From positions 434,001 to 498,000 of the forward strand of contig CAWCJC010000006.1 of the NCBI GenBank assembly GCA_963795835.1: DNA of 64,000 bases, given 5' to 3'. Below are positions 28,857-37,668 of this stretch, in pieces. The first letter of the stretch is position 1. Each line of letters opens with the position of its first letter. The notes beneath the pieces are model-generated. The model saw only the letters and a program-made list of their open reading frames with translations. It searched no databases and was not told the origin of the DNA. The DNA comes from JALYXI01 sp963795835. Its GTDB lineage: Bacteria; Acidobacteriota; Terriglobia; Bryobacterales; Bryobacteraceae. A program made the translations under genes and the position numbers.

Positions 28857-29468
28857 ATGCCACTCTTGCCAAATTCCCAGCCTCCGTCACGCCGCGATCT
28901 TCTGGAGCTTGCGGTTCGTGCCGCGGCCCTTCCCGCCGCAGCGCAGTTCTTCCCCGCCTGGCTCAAGGCCGCTGAAGACCACAACCATGGGGGCGCCCAA
29001 GCCCCACCCCAACCGCCGACGCTGCAGAACTACAAGCCGCAGTTTTTTTCTGCCGAAGACTTCAGCGCTTTGCAGGCGATGACCGAACTCCTGATCCCCA
29101 CCGATGAAACTCCGGGCGCGCGCGAGGCCCACTGCGCGCACTATATCGACTTTGTGATGCAGGCTTCGAGGGAAGCGAACCCCAAACTTCAGGAGCAATG
29201 GCGCGATGCCATGAAGGCCCTGCAAACAGCGGGTTTTCACACCGCGTCCGGCCCCCAACGCGCGAAGCTTCTGGAAGCTATGTCCTTGCCTGAGCGTGAC
29301 CGAACCGCCAAGCATGCACTCTTTCCGGCTTATCGCCTGATCAAGACACAGAACACTTTCGCTTTTTACACGGCCCGGGCCGGGATGATTGAAGCGCTCG
29401 ATTACCGGGGCAATTCTTATAACGTCACGTTTCCGCCCTGCGAACACCCGGAGCATCACACGGTTTAA
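28857..29468 (+). CDS. Gluconate 2-dehydrogenase subunit 3-like protein with Tat signal
   Basis: 203 residues from ATG 28857 (ATG 28815 also in frame). Twin-arginine leader SRRDLLELAVRAAALPAAAQF at about 12-32. The body has the subunit-3 hallmarks FSAEDFSALQAMTELLIPTDETPGAREA and YIDFV. In characterised systems this small subunit carries the flavoprotein through Tat by hitch-hiking. It lies directly before the GMC flavoprotein gene with no gap to speak of, so the pair forms an exported dehydrogenase; the cytochrome c subunit is not adjacent. Confidence 0.87.
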   Translation: MPLLPNSQPPSRRDLLELAVRAAALPAAAQFFPAWLKAAEDHNHGGAQAPPQPPTLQNYKPQFFSAEDFSALQAMTELLIPTDETPGAREAHCAHYIDFVMQASREANPKLQEQWRDAMKALQTAGFHTASGPQRAKLLEAMSLPERDRTAKHALFPAYRLIKTQNTFAFYTARAGMIEALDYRGNSYNVTFPPCEHPEHHTV

Positions 29469-29469
29469 T

Positions 29470-31182
29470 ATGCCCACTCAATACGACGCCATCGTAGTTG
29501 GATCCGGAGCCTGCGGCGGATGGGCCGCCATGCAGCTTTCTGAAGCCGGAATGAAAGTGCTGATGCTCGAAGCAGGCAGCCCGGTGGATCCTAAGAAGGA
29601 TTTTCACCACACGTTTCTGTATCAGATGGACTATCGCGGCCAGGGAAAGCCGGGCAGCTTGCGGCGTTATTCGGGGTCGGAACGGAATTACCGCATTATG
29701 CTCGACAACTCGGAGAACCCTTACACAACGGCTCCGGGCACGAATTATCACTGGTCGCGATCGCGGGTGCTGGGCGGCCGCACGCTGCATTGGGCGCGCG
29801 CGACGGACCGGATGGCCGATTACGAATTCAAAGCCGCTTCGCGCGACGGCTTCGGGCTCGATTGGGATGTGACGTATGCCGATATGAAGCCTTATTACGA
29901 CCGCGTGGAAGGCTTCATCGGCGTAAGCGGCGCAAGAGAGGGCCTGGCGCAATTTCCCGATGGCGTGTTCCTTCCGGTCATGCCGCTGAACTGCGCTGAA
30001 ACAATCTTCACGGCGGCTTCGAAGAGCCTGGGATGGCGGTCCACTCATCGCCGGCTGGCGCAGCTGACACAGGCTCACAACAAACGCGCCCCTTGCCACT
30101 ATTGCGGCAACTGCGTGAACGGCTGCGACGTGGGGGCCATGTTCAACACGGTGGCCGTGACGCTGCCGCCCGCGCTCAAAACCGGCAACCTGGAGGTAAG
30201 GACGGACTGCGTCGCGGCGCAGGTCCGCATGAACAAGGAGAACCGCGCGCAGGGCGTAACCTATATCGAGCGATTCACGAACAAGTCCGTAGAAGTGGAT
30301 GCGAAGTACGTGGTGCTGGCGGCTTCGACGCTGGAGAATACGCGGCTGATGCTGCTTTCCGCGAAGGGCGGGCTGGCGAACTCGAGCGGTCTGTTGGGCC
30401 ACTACATGATCGATCAGGTGGGCGGCGGGGGAGTGAGTGGATTCCTGCCGAAGCTGAAGGGCGGACCGAGCCGCCTGGATGACGGCAAATCGGCGGGCAT
30501 TACGATCCCGAATTTCCAGAACATCGACGCCAAGACCGCGCGCAAGGATTTCATCCGCGGGTACGTGATGAATGCGACGGGCGGCCAATCCGAGTACCCG
30601 ATGTATGCCGCATCGCTGCCCGGCTATGGCTCTGAATGGAAGCGTGAAGTGAAGAGCCGCTATGTGGCGCAGGCGAGAGTCTGGATAGCCGGCGGCGAAA
30701 TGCTGGCGCAGAAAGACAACCGTGTGGAGCTTGATCCGGAAGTGAAAGACCACTGGGGCATTCCGGTGCTGAAGATTCACTTTGAGCATCACGACAATGA
30801 CTACAAATTGATTGAGGACTTTCAGCAGCGCGCCGAAGAATTGTTCCGCAAAGCGGGCGGGGAGAAGATGCCTGGATTCAATGAGGGCGGTCCGGCCGGC
30901 TTCCCCGGTGGACCTGGCTCGCCGGACGAGACTCTGAGAATGCGAGGGCGTGCGGGACGGCGAAGTTTGGGCGGGTCGATTCATGAAGTGGGAACGGCGC
31001 GGATGAGCGCGAGCCCGAAAGAGGGCGTGCTCAACTCCCATTGCCAGACGCACGATATTGCGAACCTTTACGTTTTCGGCGGTAACGCGTTTCCGTCTAC
31101 TGGCGATAAACATCCGACGCTGACCATGATGGCTTTGAGTGCACGGGGGTGCGACCATCTGCTGGCGGCAGCCCGGGGTTAA
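29470..31182 (+). CDS. GMC-family FAD oxidoreductase (gluconate dehydrogenase large subunit-like)
   Basis: 570 residues from ATG 29470, 2 bases after the previous stop. FAD-binding VVGSGACGGWAAMQLSEAG at the N-terminus; PCHYCGNCVNGCDVGAMFN (about 212-230) is the Cys-rich loop of this subgroup; substrate domain; C-terminal GGSIHEVGTARMS and NLYVFGGNAFPSTGDKHPTLTMMALS with the conserved His of GMC enzymes. No signal of its own: probably exported as a complex with subunit 3. Oxidises a sugar or polyol; substrate unknown. Confidence 0.92.
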   Translation: MPTQYDAIVVGSGACGGWAAMQLSEAGMKVLMLEAGSPVDPKKDFHHTFLYQMDYRGQGKPGSLRRYSGSERNYRIMLDNSENPYTTAPGTNYHWSRSRVLGGRTLHWARATDRMADYEFKAASRDGFGLDWDVTYADMKPYYDRVEGFIGVSGAREGLAQFPDGVFLPVMPLNCAETIFTAASKSLGWRSTHRRLAQLTQAHNKRAPCHYCGNCVNGCDVGAMFNTVAVTLPPALKTGNLEVRTDCVAAQVRMNKENRAQGVTYIERFTNKSVEVDAKYVVLAASTLENTRLMLLSAKGGLANSSGLLGHYMIDQVGGGGVSGFLPKLKGGPSRLDDGKSAGITIPNFQNIDAKTARKDFIRGYVMNATGGQSEYPMYAASLPGYGSEWKREVKSRYVAQARVWIAGGEMLAQKDNRVELDPEVKDHWGIPVLKIHFEHHDNDYKLIEDFQQRAEELFRKAGGEKMPGFNEGGPAGFPGGPGSPDETLRMRGRAGRRSLGGSIHEVGTARMSASPKEGVLNSHCQTHDIANLYVFGGNAFPSTGDKHPTLTMMALSARGCDHLLAAARG

Positions 31183-31184
31183 AC

Positions 31185-31688
31185 ATGACTCTTACGCAAA
31201 TCAGCGTTGACGAATATCTCGCCACATCGTATCGCCCGGACTGCGATTTTATTGATGGGGAACTTGAGGAACGTAACGTGGGGCAGAAAGATCATAGTAG
31301 ACTGCAAACCCGTATTGCGTCGTGGTTTGACGCGCGCCGAAAACAATGGGATTTGGAAGCTTTCGTTGAACTTCGGATGCGAGTGTCTGAAACCCGATAC
31401 CGCATCCCGGACGTTTGTGTAGTCACGCTTCCGCAACCAGAGGAGCAAGTGATCACGGGTGCTCCGTATATCGCAATCGAGGTGATGTCGCCGGACGACA
31501 GATTCCCCCGATTGCAAGAACGTTTCGACGATTATCTATCGATGGGAATTGAGAACATCTGGGCGATCGATTCCACCACGGGCCGCGCCTGGCAGATTAC
31601 CGAAGCGGGGCATCTGGAAGCGCTCGATCGCGTCCTTCGTACTACGGACGGCAGAGTGTCGCTGCCGCTCGCCGAACTCCTAAGCTGA
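31185..31688 (+). CDS. Uma2-family (DUF820) putative restriction-endonuclease-fold protein
   Basis: 167 residues. PD-(D/E)xK-like core: FIDGELEERNVG, IPDVCVV with Asp, AIEVMSPDD with Glu. Uma2 proteins are abundant, multi-copy in cyanobacteria and Acidobacteria, and largely uncharacterised. ATG 31185 comes right after the GMC stop. It overlaps the convergent sulfatase by 9 bases. Confidence 0.88.
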   Translation: MTLTQISVDEYLATSYRPDCDFIDGELEERNVGQKDHSRLQTRIASWFDARRKQWDLEAFVELRMRVSETRYRIPDVCVVTLPQPEEQVITGAPYIAIEVMSPDDRFPRLQERFDDYLSMGIENIWAIDSTTGRAWQITEAGHLEALDRVLRTTDGRVSLPLAELLS

Positions 31689-33266
31689 TCGGACCGCCGG
31701 CATCAGCTTTTTCGTAGAGGGTGGGGCCGCTTCGCGGGTTTGCGTGAAGCCCTGATCAATGACTTTCCACCGGGCGGCGAGTTGGCCGGCTTTTTCGGGT
31801 TGCGCGGCGGCTAAGTTTTTCTGCTCGGAGCGATCCTGGGACAGGTTGTAGAGTTCCCAGGGCCCGTCATCGCCGGTCGCGATCAGCTTGAGCGCACCCT
31901 GGCGCAGGGCGCGGTTGTGGTTGTGGTTGAAGTAAAGATAGTCGCGCGGAATGATGTTGTCTTTGGCGAAAGTGGGGGCCAGGCTTTGCCCGGCAGCCTT
32001 TCCCCCGGCGAGATCGACCAGCGTGGGAAGCACGTCGATGAAGTGGCACGGATTGTGGCGCAGCTGGTTCGCTTGCTGAATTCCCCTTGGCCAATGAACG
32101 ATGAGGGGTGAAGCGATGCCGCCTTCATTGACCCAGGACTTGTGAAGGCGAAACGGCGCATTCGAGTTACTGGCCCAGCCGGGGCCGAGACCGAGATGGG
32201 TGCGGGCGGAGCCGAGCGGAGCGGTGGCATCGTGGCCATCGCCGCGGATGAGCTGCTCGGAGCTGGCGCCGTTATCGGAGAGAAAAAGGACCACGGTATC
32301 GTCCAGCGCGTTCATGGCTTCCACCTGTTTCAGCAGCTTGCCGATTTCGGTATCCATGCGGGTGATCATGGCGGCGTGGATCGCCATCTTGGTGCGCTGC
32401 AGTTTCTTTTGCTCGGGCGTGAGGGTGGCCCAGGGGACAGCGCGGCTGACCTCGCCCGGTCCGATCTTGGCGATCAGTTCGGCATCGGGTGTGTTCCAGT
32501 GGGTCCACATGTCCGGTTCGAGCGGCGCGAGCGAGCAGTTGACCAGACCCATGCGCGTCATGCGCTGCCACTTGCGCTCGCGGGCGGTATCCCAGCCTTC
32601 GCTGAAGCGGTCATGGTAGTGGTCGATGTCCTCTTGGGGTGCTTGCAGAGGGAAGTGCGGCGCGTGGAAAGCAGCGTAGAGGAAGAAGGGCGAGGCTGGA
32701 GATTCGCGGGCGTGCTGTTGAAGGAAGCGGACGCCGTAATCGGCGATGGCCGTGGTGCTGTAGTAGCCCGCATCGGGCTTGGGAAGGCGTTCTCCATCAA
32801 GCAGGTGCGCATTCTGTGTGAAGAAGCGGAGCTCATCCATCATGGTGTAGGAGTGATGGAAGCCGACGCCCTTCTCTCCGGTCACATGTTTCATGTGCCA
32901 CTTCCCGGTGTGATAGCTGCGGTAGCCGAGAGGCGTGAGGTATTCGGGAAGGAACTTGGTGGAGGCGGGGATATTGCCAGGGGTCATGATGTCGCTGGCG
33001 GTTTGCTGGGCGTACTGACCGGTTAGCAGGCAACTTCGGGAGGGTCCGCAACGGGCGGTGGAGTAGGCTTCGGTGTAGCGGAGTCCGTTAGCGGCGAGGC
33101 GATCGAGATTCGGGGTGTCGATGTCGCCACCGTAGCAGCGGGCATCGGAGAAGCCCATGTCGTCGGCGAGGATGACGAGGAAGTTGGGCTTTTTGGATGG
33201 GGCCGCGGGGAGGAGGGCGGAAGCGGCGGCGGTGGAAGCGAGATTGAGGAATTGCCGACGGTGCAT
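31680..33266 (-). CDS. Tat-exported sulfatase
   Basis: 528 residues. Twin-arginine leader HRRQFLNLASTAAASALL at the N-terminus. Type I sulfatase core: LADDMG metal site, then Cys73 in CGPSR with LLTG (the C-x-P-S-R motif whose Cys becomes formylglycine), KWHMKH, and DNG in FLSDNGASS. Hydrolyses sulfate esters in the periplasm; substrate unknown. A SUMF1-fold protein in the window (10198-10977) lacks FGE cysteines and cannot be its activator, so maturation must come from elsewhere. Confidence 0.93.
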   Translation of the reverse strand: MHRRQFLNLASTAAASALLPAAPSKKPNFLVILADDMGFSDARCYGGDIDTPNLDRLAANGLRYTEAYSTARCGPSRSCLLTGQYAQQTASDIMTPGNIPASTKFLPEYLTPLGYRSYHTGKWHMKHVTGEKGVGFHHSYTMMDELRFFTQNAHLLDGERLPKPDAGYYSTTAIADYGVRFLQQHARESPASPFFLYAAFHAPHFPLQAPQEDIDHYHDRFSEGWDTARERKWQRMTRMGLVNCSLAPLEPDMWTHWNTPDAELIAKIGPGEVSRAVPWATLTPEQKKLQRTKMAIHAAMITRMDTEIGKLLKQVEAMNALDDTVVLFLSDNGASSEQLIRGDGHDATAPLGSARTHLGLGPGWASNSNAPFRLHKSWVNEGGIASPLIVHWPRGIQQANQLRHNPCHFIDVLPTLVDLAGGKAAGQSLAPTFAKDNIIPRDYLYFNHNHNRALRQGALKLIATGDDGPWELYNLSQDRSEQKNLAAAQPEKAGQLAARWKVIDQGFTQTREAAPPSTKKLMPAVRSA

Positions 33267-33424
33267 AACTGCTTCATCATATGCGAAGGAATGGCGTTAG
33301 CAGGAGGAGATGGTGCACGCGGCATGATTCGAGCATGCCACCTTCTGATTCGCACTCAGACCATTTGATTTGCGGAAATTCTGCCGCATCATCCGAGCGG
33401 TTCTGGTAGATTTGTTAGGCCAAA

Positions 33425-34096
33425 ATGGCATTTCGTCTTTTGATCATGGGTGGCACGGGGCAGGTCGGAGCCGCGGTGGTACGGGCGATGGCTGCCGAGC
33501 CGTCCTGCGCAGAAGTGGTGATGGTGAATCGCAAGACGATTCCTCTGACCGCCACCACTCGCTTGCGTCAGGTGATCCTGGATTCGGCAGCGGCGCAGTT
33601 TCCCGCAGAAGTGACCAAGCTTGCGCTTAGCATGGGGGCGCTGGGCGACCCTGTCTATGGGGCCTCCTGTGTTGGCGTCGGTAAAGGCAGCAGGAAGTGG
33701 AGCGAGGAGGAGTTGAAGGCCCTCGAAATTGGGGTGGTCGGTGGTTTTGCTCGAGGCTGCCATGCGGGAGGAGTTACTCGGTTTGCGCTGCTCTCAGCAG
33801 CGGGAAGCAATGCAAAAAGCAGGATTCGCTATGCGCGAGTGATGGGGCTAAAAGAAGAAACTGTCCAAGGTGTCGGCTTCAAACGTTTGGCGATTTTCCG
33901 CCCAGGAATTATCGCAGGGAATGCTCACACGCCCGGCTATGCTGCCTGGTTGGGGCGTCTGATTCCGGGACCGTGGGGAACCATTGAGCAGGAGGATATC
34001 GGGCGCGCTTTTGCCGCTGAATTCATCAGTAGCCCGGCCCCAAACGGCGTCGTGTATCTCGACAACACAGCGATGAAACAGAGTTCCCGCGCCTAG
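33425..34096 (+). CDS. NAD(P)H-binding protein of the YbjT/HTATIP2-like SDR group
   Basis: 223 residues. Atypical SDR with Rossmann GGTGQVGAAVV at the N-terminus, FALLSAAGSN as the conserved strand, Y-x-K-like segment in ARVMGLKEE, and FRPGIIAG. Resembles TIP30/YbjT proteins. First gene of the accessory island. The stop overlaps the convergent gene by 4 bases; 33267-33424 upstream carries no gene. Confidence 0.82.
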   Translation: MAFRLLIMGGTGQVGAAVVRAMAAEPSCAEVVMVNRKTIPLTATTRLRQVILDSAAAQFPAEVTKLALSMGALGDPVYGASCVGVGKGSRKWSEEELKALEIGVVGGFARGCHAGGVTRFALLSAAGSNAKSRIRYARVMGLKEETVQGVGFKRLAIFRPGIIAGNAHTPGYAAWLGRLIPGPWGTIEQEDIGRAFAAEFISSPAPNGVVYLDNTAMKQSSRA

Positions 34097-35022
34097 GCAC
34101 GGGCATGATTCTCCGCACTACCCAATGCACGCTTTAGAGCCTGTCGAAAGGTCAGCAGCGGTTGAGGCAGGATGTCCCGTATGGGCATGGGATTTCCGCT
34201 CATATCGACACTGAGGCTATCCACCATGCCCTTCATCGCGCCTCCGGGGAGCTTCCCCATGCGGTCAATGAGCGGGGCGAACGCACCCAAGAGTGCAAGA
34301 GGGATCTGGACCTTGATGGGCCGCCGATGGCCCAGGGTGTCTGCCGTGATATCGATCAATTGATTGACCGACAGGATTTCATCGTTACCCACGTCATAAC
34401 ACTGGCCATATGTGCGCGGATCTTCGAGCACACCGAGCATGTAGTAAACCAGGTCATCGATGGCGATTGTGCGCATCTTCGGGGAGTCGCCACCGAGACT
34501 AAGAGCGATTCGCCGCCCGGCGTTGCTCACCACGGTGTCGAATCCGCGCCCACCAACGCCGACGATGTATCCAGGCTGAATCACGGTTGCATCCAGCCCG
34601 CTGCCTAGCAGCAGTTGCTCGGCATTCCAACGTTCGCGCAGCCACTCGCTTTTTTCATCAGGCGAGATTCCCAGGGACGTGAGGTACACGACGCGGCGCG
34701 CGCCCGATGACCGGCAGGCCGTGATCACGTTTTGCACGCCGTTCTTTTCAATTTCCATGAATCTGGGACGCGCTGCGCTGCTTTGCTGAGGCGACAGTGT
34801 GTGGATGGCAATGTAGACTGCCTCGACCGACGCTATGGCGCGCTGAACTGAGGAGAGGTCGGCAATGTCCCCCGGGACAATCTCGCACCCGGCAGCGGCC
34901 AAGTCCGCGAGCTTGGCCGGATTTCTCGCCAGACAGCGTATGGCATAGCCGTTCGTGAGGAGGGCCTTCGTAAGATGTCTGCCGACGAATCCGGACGCAC
35001 CGATCACCAGAACTGTCTTCAT
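34093..35022 (-). CDS. NAD(P)-binding atypical SDR (NDUFA9/NmrA-like)
   Basis: 309 residues. GASGFVGRHL cofactor loop, VVYLTSLG, IDDLVYYMLGVL and YDVGNDEILS match the atypical SDR group that includes complex I 39 kDa-like proteins. C-terminal amphipathic segment (IPLALLGAFAPLIDRM) may touch membrane. Lies 24 bases after the stop of the upstream SDR on the same strand, so the two are probably cotranscribed. Function undefined. Confidence 0.85.
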   Translation of the reverse strand: MKTVLVIGASGFVGRHLTKALLTNGYAIRCLARNPAKLADLAAAGCEIVPGDIADLSSVQRAIASVEAVYIAIHTLSPQQSSAARPRFMEIEKNGVQNVITACRSSGARRVVYLTSLGISPDEKSEWLRERWNAEQLLLGSGLDATVIQPGYIVGVGGRGFDTVVSNAGRRIALSLGGDSPKMRTIAIDDLVYYMLGVLEDPRTYGQCYDVGNDEILSVNQLIDITADTLGHRRPIKVQIPLALLGAFAPLIDRMGKLPGGAMKGMVDSLSVDMSGNPMPIRDILPQPLLTFRQALKRALGSAENHARA

Positions 35023-35046
35023 GATTCTTCTCTCCTGAACTTATTG

Positions 35047-36027
35047 TTAGCGGGCCTCGAAATAGCCAGGCCCGTTAAGGTCGGCGAGCAACCCAGGGCC
35101 GGTGGGCTCCCAGCCGAGCTGCTCACGCGTGCGGTTACTGGAAGAAGGATTGTCCGTTGCCGCGATTGCCGCGAGAAAACTGAATTGCTTTGCGGCCTTC
35201 CTGGGAGATACGGAGCTGGCCGGGATGTTGAGTTGGCGGCTAATCGCTTCGGCTACGGAACGAAACGCGATTCCCTGCTCCGCCACGCCGTGATAGCGCG
35301 CCCCTGCGACACCGTTTTCGAGCGCCAGCCTGAAGAGGCGGGCCGCATCCCTTCGATGCACCGCGGGCCAGCGGTTTTGACCATCACCGATATAGCCCGC
35401 GTTGCCTTTCTTGCGCGCGATTTTGATCAGCAGCGGCACGAATCCGGTGTCTCCTTCGCCATGAACCGTTGGGGCAAGCCGGACCATCGTTGCGCGCACT
35501 CCCAAAGAAGCCCAGGCTTCGACCTTCTCCTCCGTCTTCGCGCGGGCGATGCCAGGCGAGAGGGGATCGGGCTCATCCTCTTCCGTCGCCGGCTTCCGGG
35601 CGCGAAACCCAACATGCGAGAGGCCGATTGTGCCAAAGGTCGTAACCAGCGGTCTGCCTGATCCCTTCAGGGCGGCGCCCATCGCGTCGATGGCGCGCCG
35701 GTCTGCCCCGGCGGAGGCGGCCAGGAACCGCGAGACGATGCCGGTTGGAAGTCCGCCGAAGAGAATCCGCAGACGCTGCGCCAATGGGATCTGTGACAGC
35801 TTATGCATGAAAGCGAGGTGAATCACTCCATCCGTAGCCGCGGCCGCGCTGCGCAGGCTTTCGCTGTCATCAAGGCTGCCGGGATGTGGCTGTACCCCTT
35901 TGGCCGACAGTGATTTTGCCGCCGCTTCGGAACGCGCGAGCGCGGTAACAGAATGTCCGGCCGCTATCAGTTCTTCGGTGACTGCCGATCCGATGAATCC
36001 TGTTGCACCGGTTACAAAAACTCGCAT
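35047..36027 (-). CDS. NAD-dependent epimerase/dehydratase-type SDR
   Basis: 326 residues. Rossmann TGATGFIGSAVTEELIAAGHSV, VIHLAF, RLAPTVHGEGDTGF and WPAVHRRDAARLFRLAL place it in the extended/atypical SDR family. The catalytic Tyr-Lys pair is not obvious. Promoter region 36028-36156 is shared with the divergent AraC gene, whose product probably controls it. Confidence 0.87.
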   Translation of the reverse strand: MRVFVTGATGFIGSAVTEELIAAGHSVTALARSEAAAKSLSAKGVQPHPGSLDDSESLRSAAAATDGVIHLAFMHKLSQIPLAQRLRILFGGLPTGIVSRFLAASAGADRRAIDAMGAALKGSGRPLVTTFGTIGLSHVGFRARKPATEEDEPDPLSPGIARAKTEEKVEAWASLGVRATMVRLAPTVHGEGDTGFVPLLIKIARKKGNAGYIGDGQNRWPAVHRRDAARLFRLALENGVAGARYHGVAEQGIAFRSVAEAISRQLNIPASSVSPRKAAKQFSFLAAIAATDNPSSSNRTREQLGWEPTGPGLLADLNGPGYFEAR

Positions 36028-36117
36028 ATGGCTTCTCCTTTTTTCCAGCGGGGCGGCCTGGTCCGAAGGCTGTTCCGGTCCGCTGAATCAACTCTAGCCG
36101 CAGGATAGGAGACGGTC

Positions 36118-36123
36118 TATAAT
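36118..36123 (+). promoter_or_regulatory. Likely -10 element of the araC-like gene
   Basis: A consensus TATAAT sits about 33 bases before the proposed start codon. No convincing -35 hexamer is found 16-18 bases upstream, which suggests weak or activator-dependent initiation, plausibly autoregulated. Confidence 0.35.
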
Positions 36124-36156
36124 CGAGAGTACTATTTCTGTTTATTGGGAGTCCAA

Positions 36157-37072
36157 CTGGACCCGTTATCTCAGATCATCGGACTTTTGAAGCCGCAAGC
36201 CGTCGGCTGGCGCGTAGTGGAGGCGCACAACGCCTTCACAATCAGTTTTCGGCCCGTTCAATGTTGTGGTCTTCGGCCAGATGATTGAAGGAGCCTGTCA
36301 CGTCGAAAGGGACGACGGCATCAGTTTCGATGCTGAGGCCGGTGACTTCATGCTGATGGCCGCGCCGCCGAACTGGACGTTGTCGGCGCTGGGTGGAGGC
36401 CCTGCGGTTGATTTCTTAGCGGCTACCGAGGACCCCGGGCTGCTTCTCTCCTCCGCGCCCCCGGCGCACATCACGCGGTTTATCGCTGGGAACTTTCAAT
36501 TCGCTCCCGCCAATGCCGATCTTATCTCGAGCCTGATGCTGCCCATTATTCACGTGCGCGGAACTGAAGTTGTGGCTGGCCGGTTAGCGACATTGCTGGC
36601 GACCCTGGGTGAGGAGGCGCTGACCGATCGGCCTGGGCGTTCGCTGGTGCTGGATCGTCTGCTGGAGGTGATGCTGATTGAAGCGTTACGCTACCGTTCT
36701 CCCCAGATTGGTGAAGGTGGCCGTGGACTTCTGGCTGGCCTGGCGGACCCGAACATCGGGCGGGCGCTTCGCATCATGCACGCCGACACCAAGCGGCCAT
36801 GGACGCTCGCCGAACTCGCCCGCGAGGTGGGCATGTCTCGATCCGCTTTCGCCTCGCGCTTCGCACGAATCGTCGGTGTTCCCCCAATCGAATACCTGGC
36901 CAACTGGCGGATGACGCTTGCGAAAAGCGCATTAGCATCATCAGACGTGCCCATGACCGACATTGCTGAGATGGCGGGTTATCAATCCGTGAGTGCATTT
37001 AGCACGGCATTCAAGCGGGAGACGGGTTACTCTCCGACGCTCTATTTGCGGTCGCTTCGCGAACCTGTTTGA
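36157..37072 (+). CDS. AraC-family regulator with N-terminal cupin domain, one frameshift
   Basis: About 304 residues. N-terminal cupin_6 sensing domain (DPLSQIIGLLKP, then VERDDGISFDAEAGDFMLM) and a C-terminal double HTH (WTLAELAREVGMSRSAFASRF, PMTDIAEMAGYQSVSAFSTAF). The frame changes once at 36253-36256: FTISFRP in the first frame joins FNVVVFGQMIEGACHV after skipping one base (CCC then G). The family usually starts at DPLS; here the only fitting codon is CTG 36157 preceded by GGGAG five bases away (a TTG lies at 36145). Likely controls the divergent SDR. Confidence 0.82.
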
Positions 37073-37668
37073 GGGGATTCACTGCTTGAGGAGCGCGGAA
37101 GCTTTGCCACTTTCGTCAGCCCGGCATCCATAAACCGGATCATCCAGGCGAGGCTCTCATCCGGATCGTTGTTCCACTGAAAGGCGTTGCCGGCCTTGAG
37201 CACTGCGTAGCCGTGCATGGTACAGCGCAGCATACGGATTGCGTGGTCGAGTTCGTCGGGCTGGATGCCGTAGCTGGACAAGACCGCCCGAACCGAGTCG
37301 ATCACCCGGGCGGCGGCAGCGAACAGCGGGTCGTCGGGCCCTTGGAACTGCGCCCCGATCGTAGCGGAGTAGCGCCCCGGGTGCTCGTCGATGTAGGACT
37401 GAACCGCCGTGAATAGCGCTTCAATCGCGTTCGCCCCTGACTTGCCCTGGAGCGCCTCCCGCAGAGCATCGCCCAACTCGGTCATCGCCAGCGTCGCGAT
37501 GCGGTGCTGAAGATTTCCAATACTGTCGACGTGCTTGTAGAGCGCGGGCGCCTTCACGCCCAGCCGTTCGGCAAGCGCCGCGAAGCTCACGGCTCCGATG
37601 CCCGCCTCGTCGGCAAGTTCAGCTCCTGAGGCCACCACCTGGACCGTGTTCAATCCCGCTCTAGGCAT
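37042..37668 (-). CDS. TetR-family regulator with WHG-type ligand domain
   Basis: 208 residues. N-terminal HTH (IGAVSFAALAERLGVKAPALYKHVDSI) at about 24-50, then the TetR_C WHG-like core (MTELGDALREAL, AIRMLRCTMHGYAVLKAG). Start overlaps the stop of the upstream alpha/beta hydrolase by 8 bases, so it is the second gene of that operon and probably represses it through the palindrome at 38528-38542. Its 3' end overlaps the convergent AraC gene by 31 bases. Confidence 0.9.
   Translation of the reverse strand: MPRAGLNTVQVVASGAELADEAGIGAVSFAALAERLGVKAPALYKHVDSIGNLQHRIATLAMTELGDALREALQGKSGANAIEALFTAVQSYIDEHPGRYSATIGAQFQGPDDPLFAAAARVIDSVRAVLSSYGIQPDELDHAIRMLRCTMHGYAVLKAGNAFQWNNDPDESLAWMIRFMDAGLTKVAKLPRSSSSESPQTGSRSDRK

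Noticed and set aside
29425..31158. 577-residue open frame on the minus strand
   Set aside because: Entirely antisense to the well-supported GMC oxidoreductase; Arg/His-rich with no motifs, typical shadow of a GC-rich gene.
32142..33026. 294-residue plus-strand frame
   Set aside because: Antisense to the Tat sulfatase, which has full catalytic motifs and a leader; the frame shows no family features.
13287..36256. Programmed +1 frameshifting at CCC-G as a regulatory system
   Set aside because: Kept only as a finding to test: CCC-G in frame is common in intact genes here, no shared stimulatory structure was seen, and the genes affected have unrelated roles.
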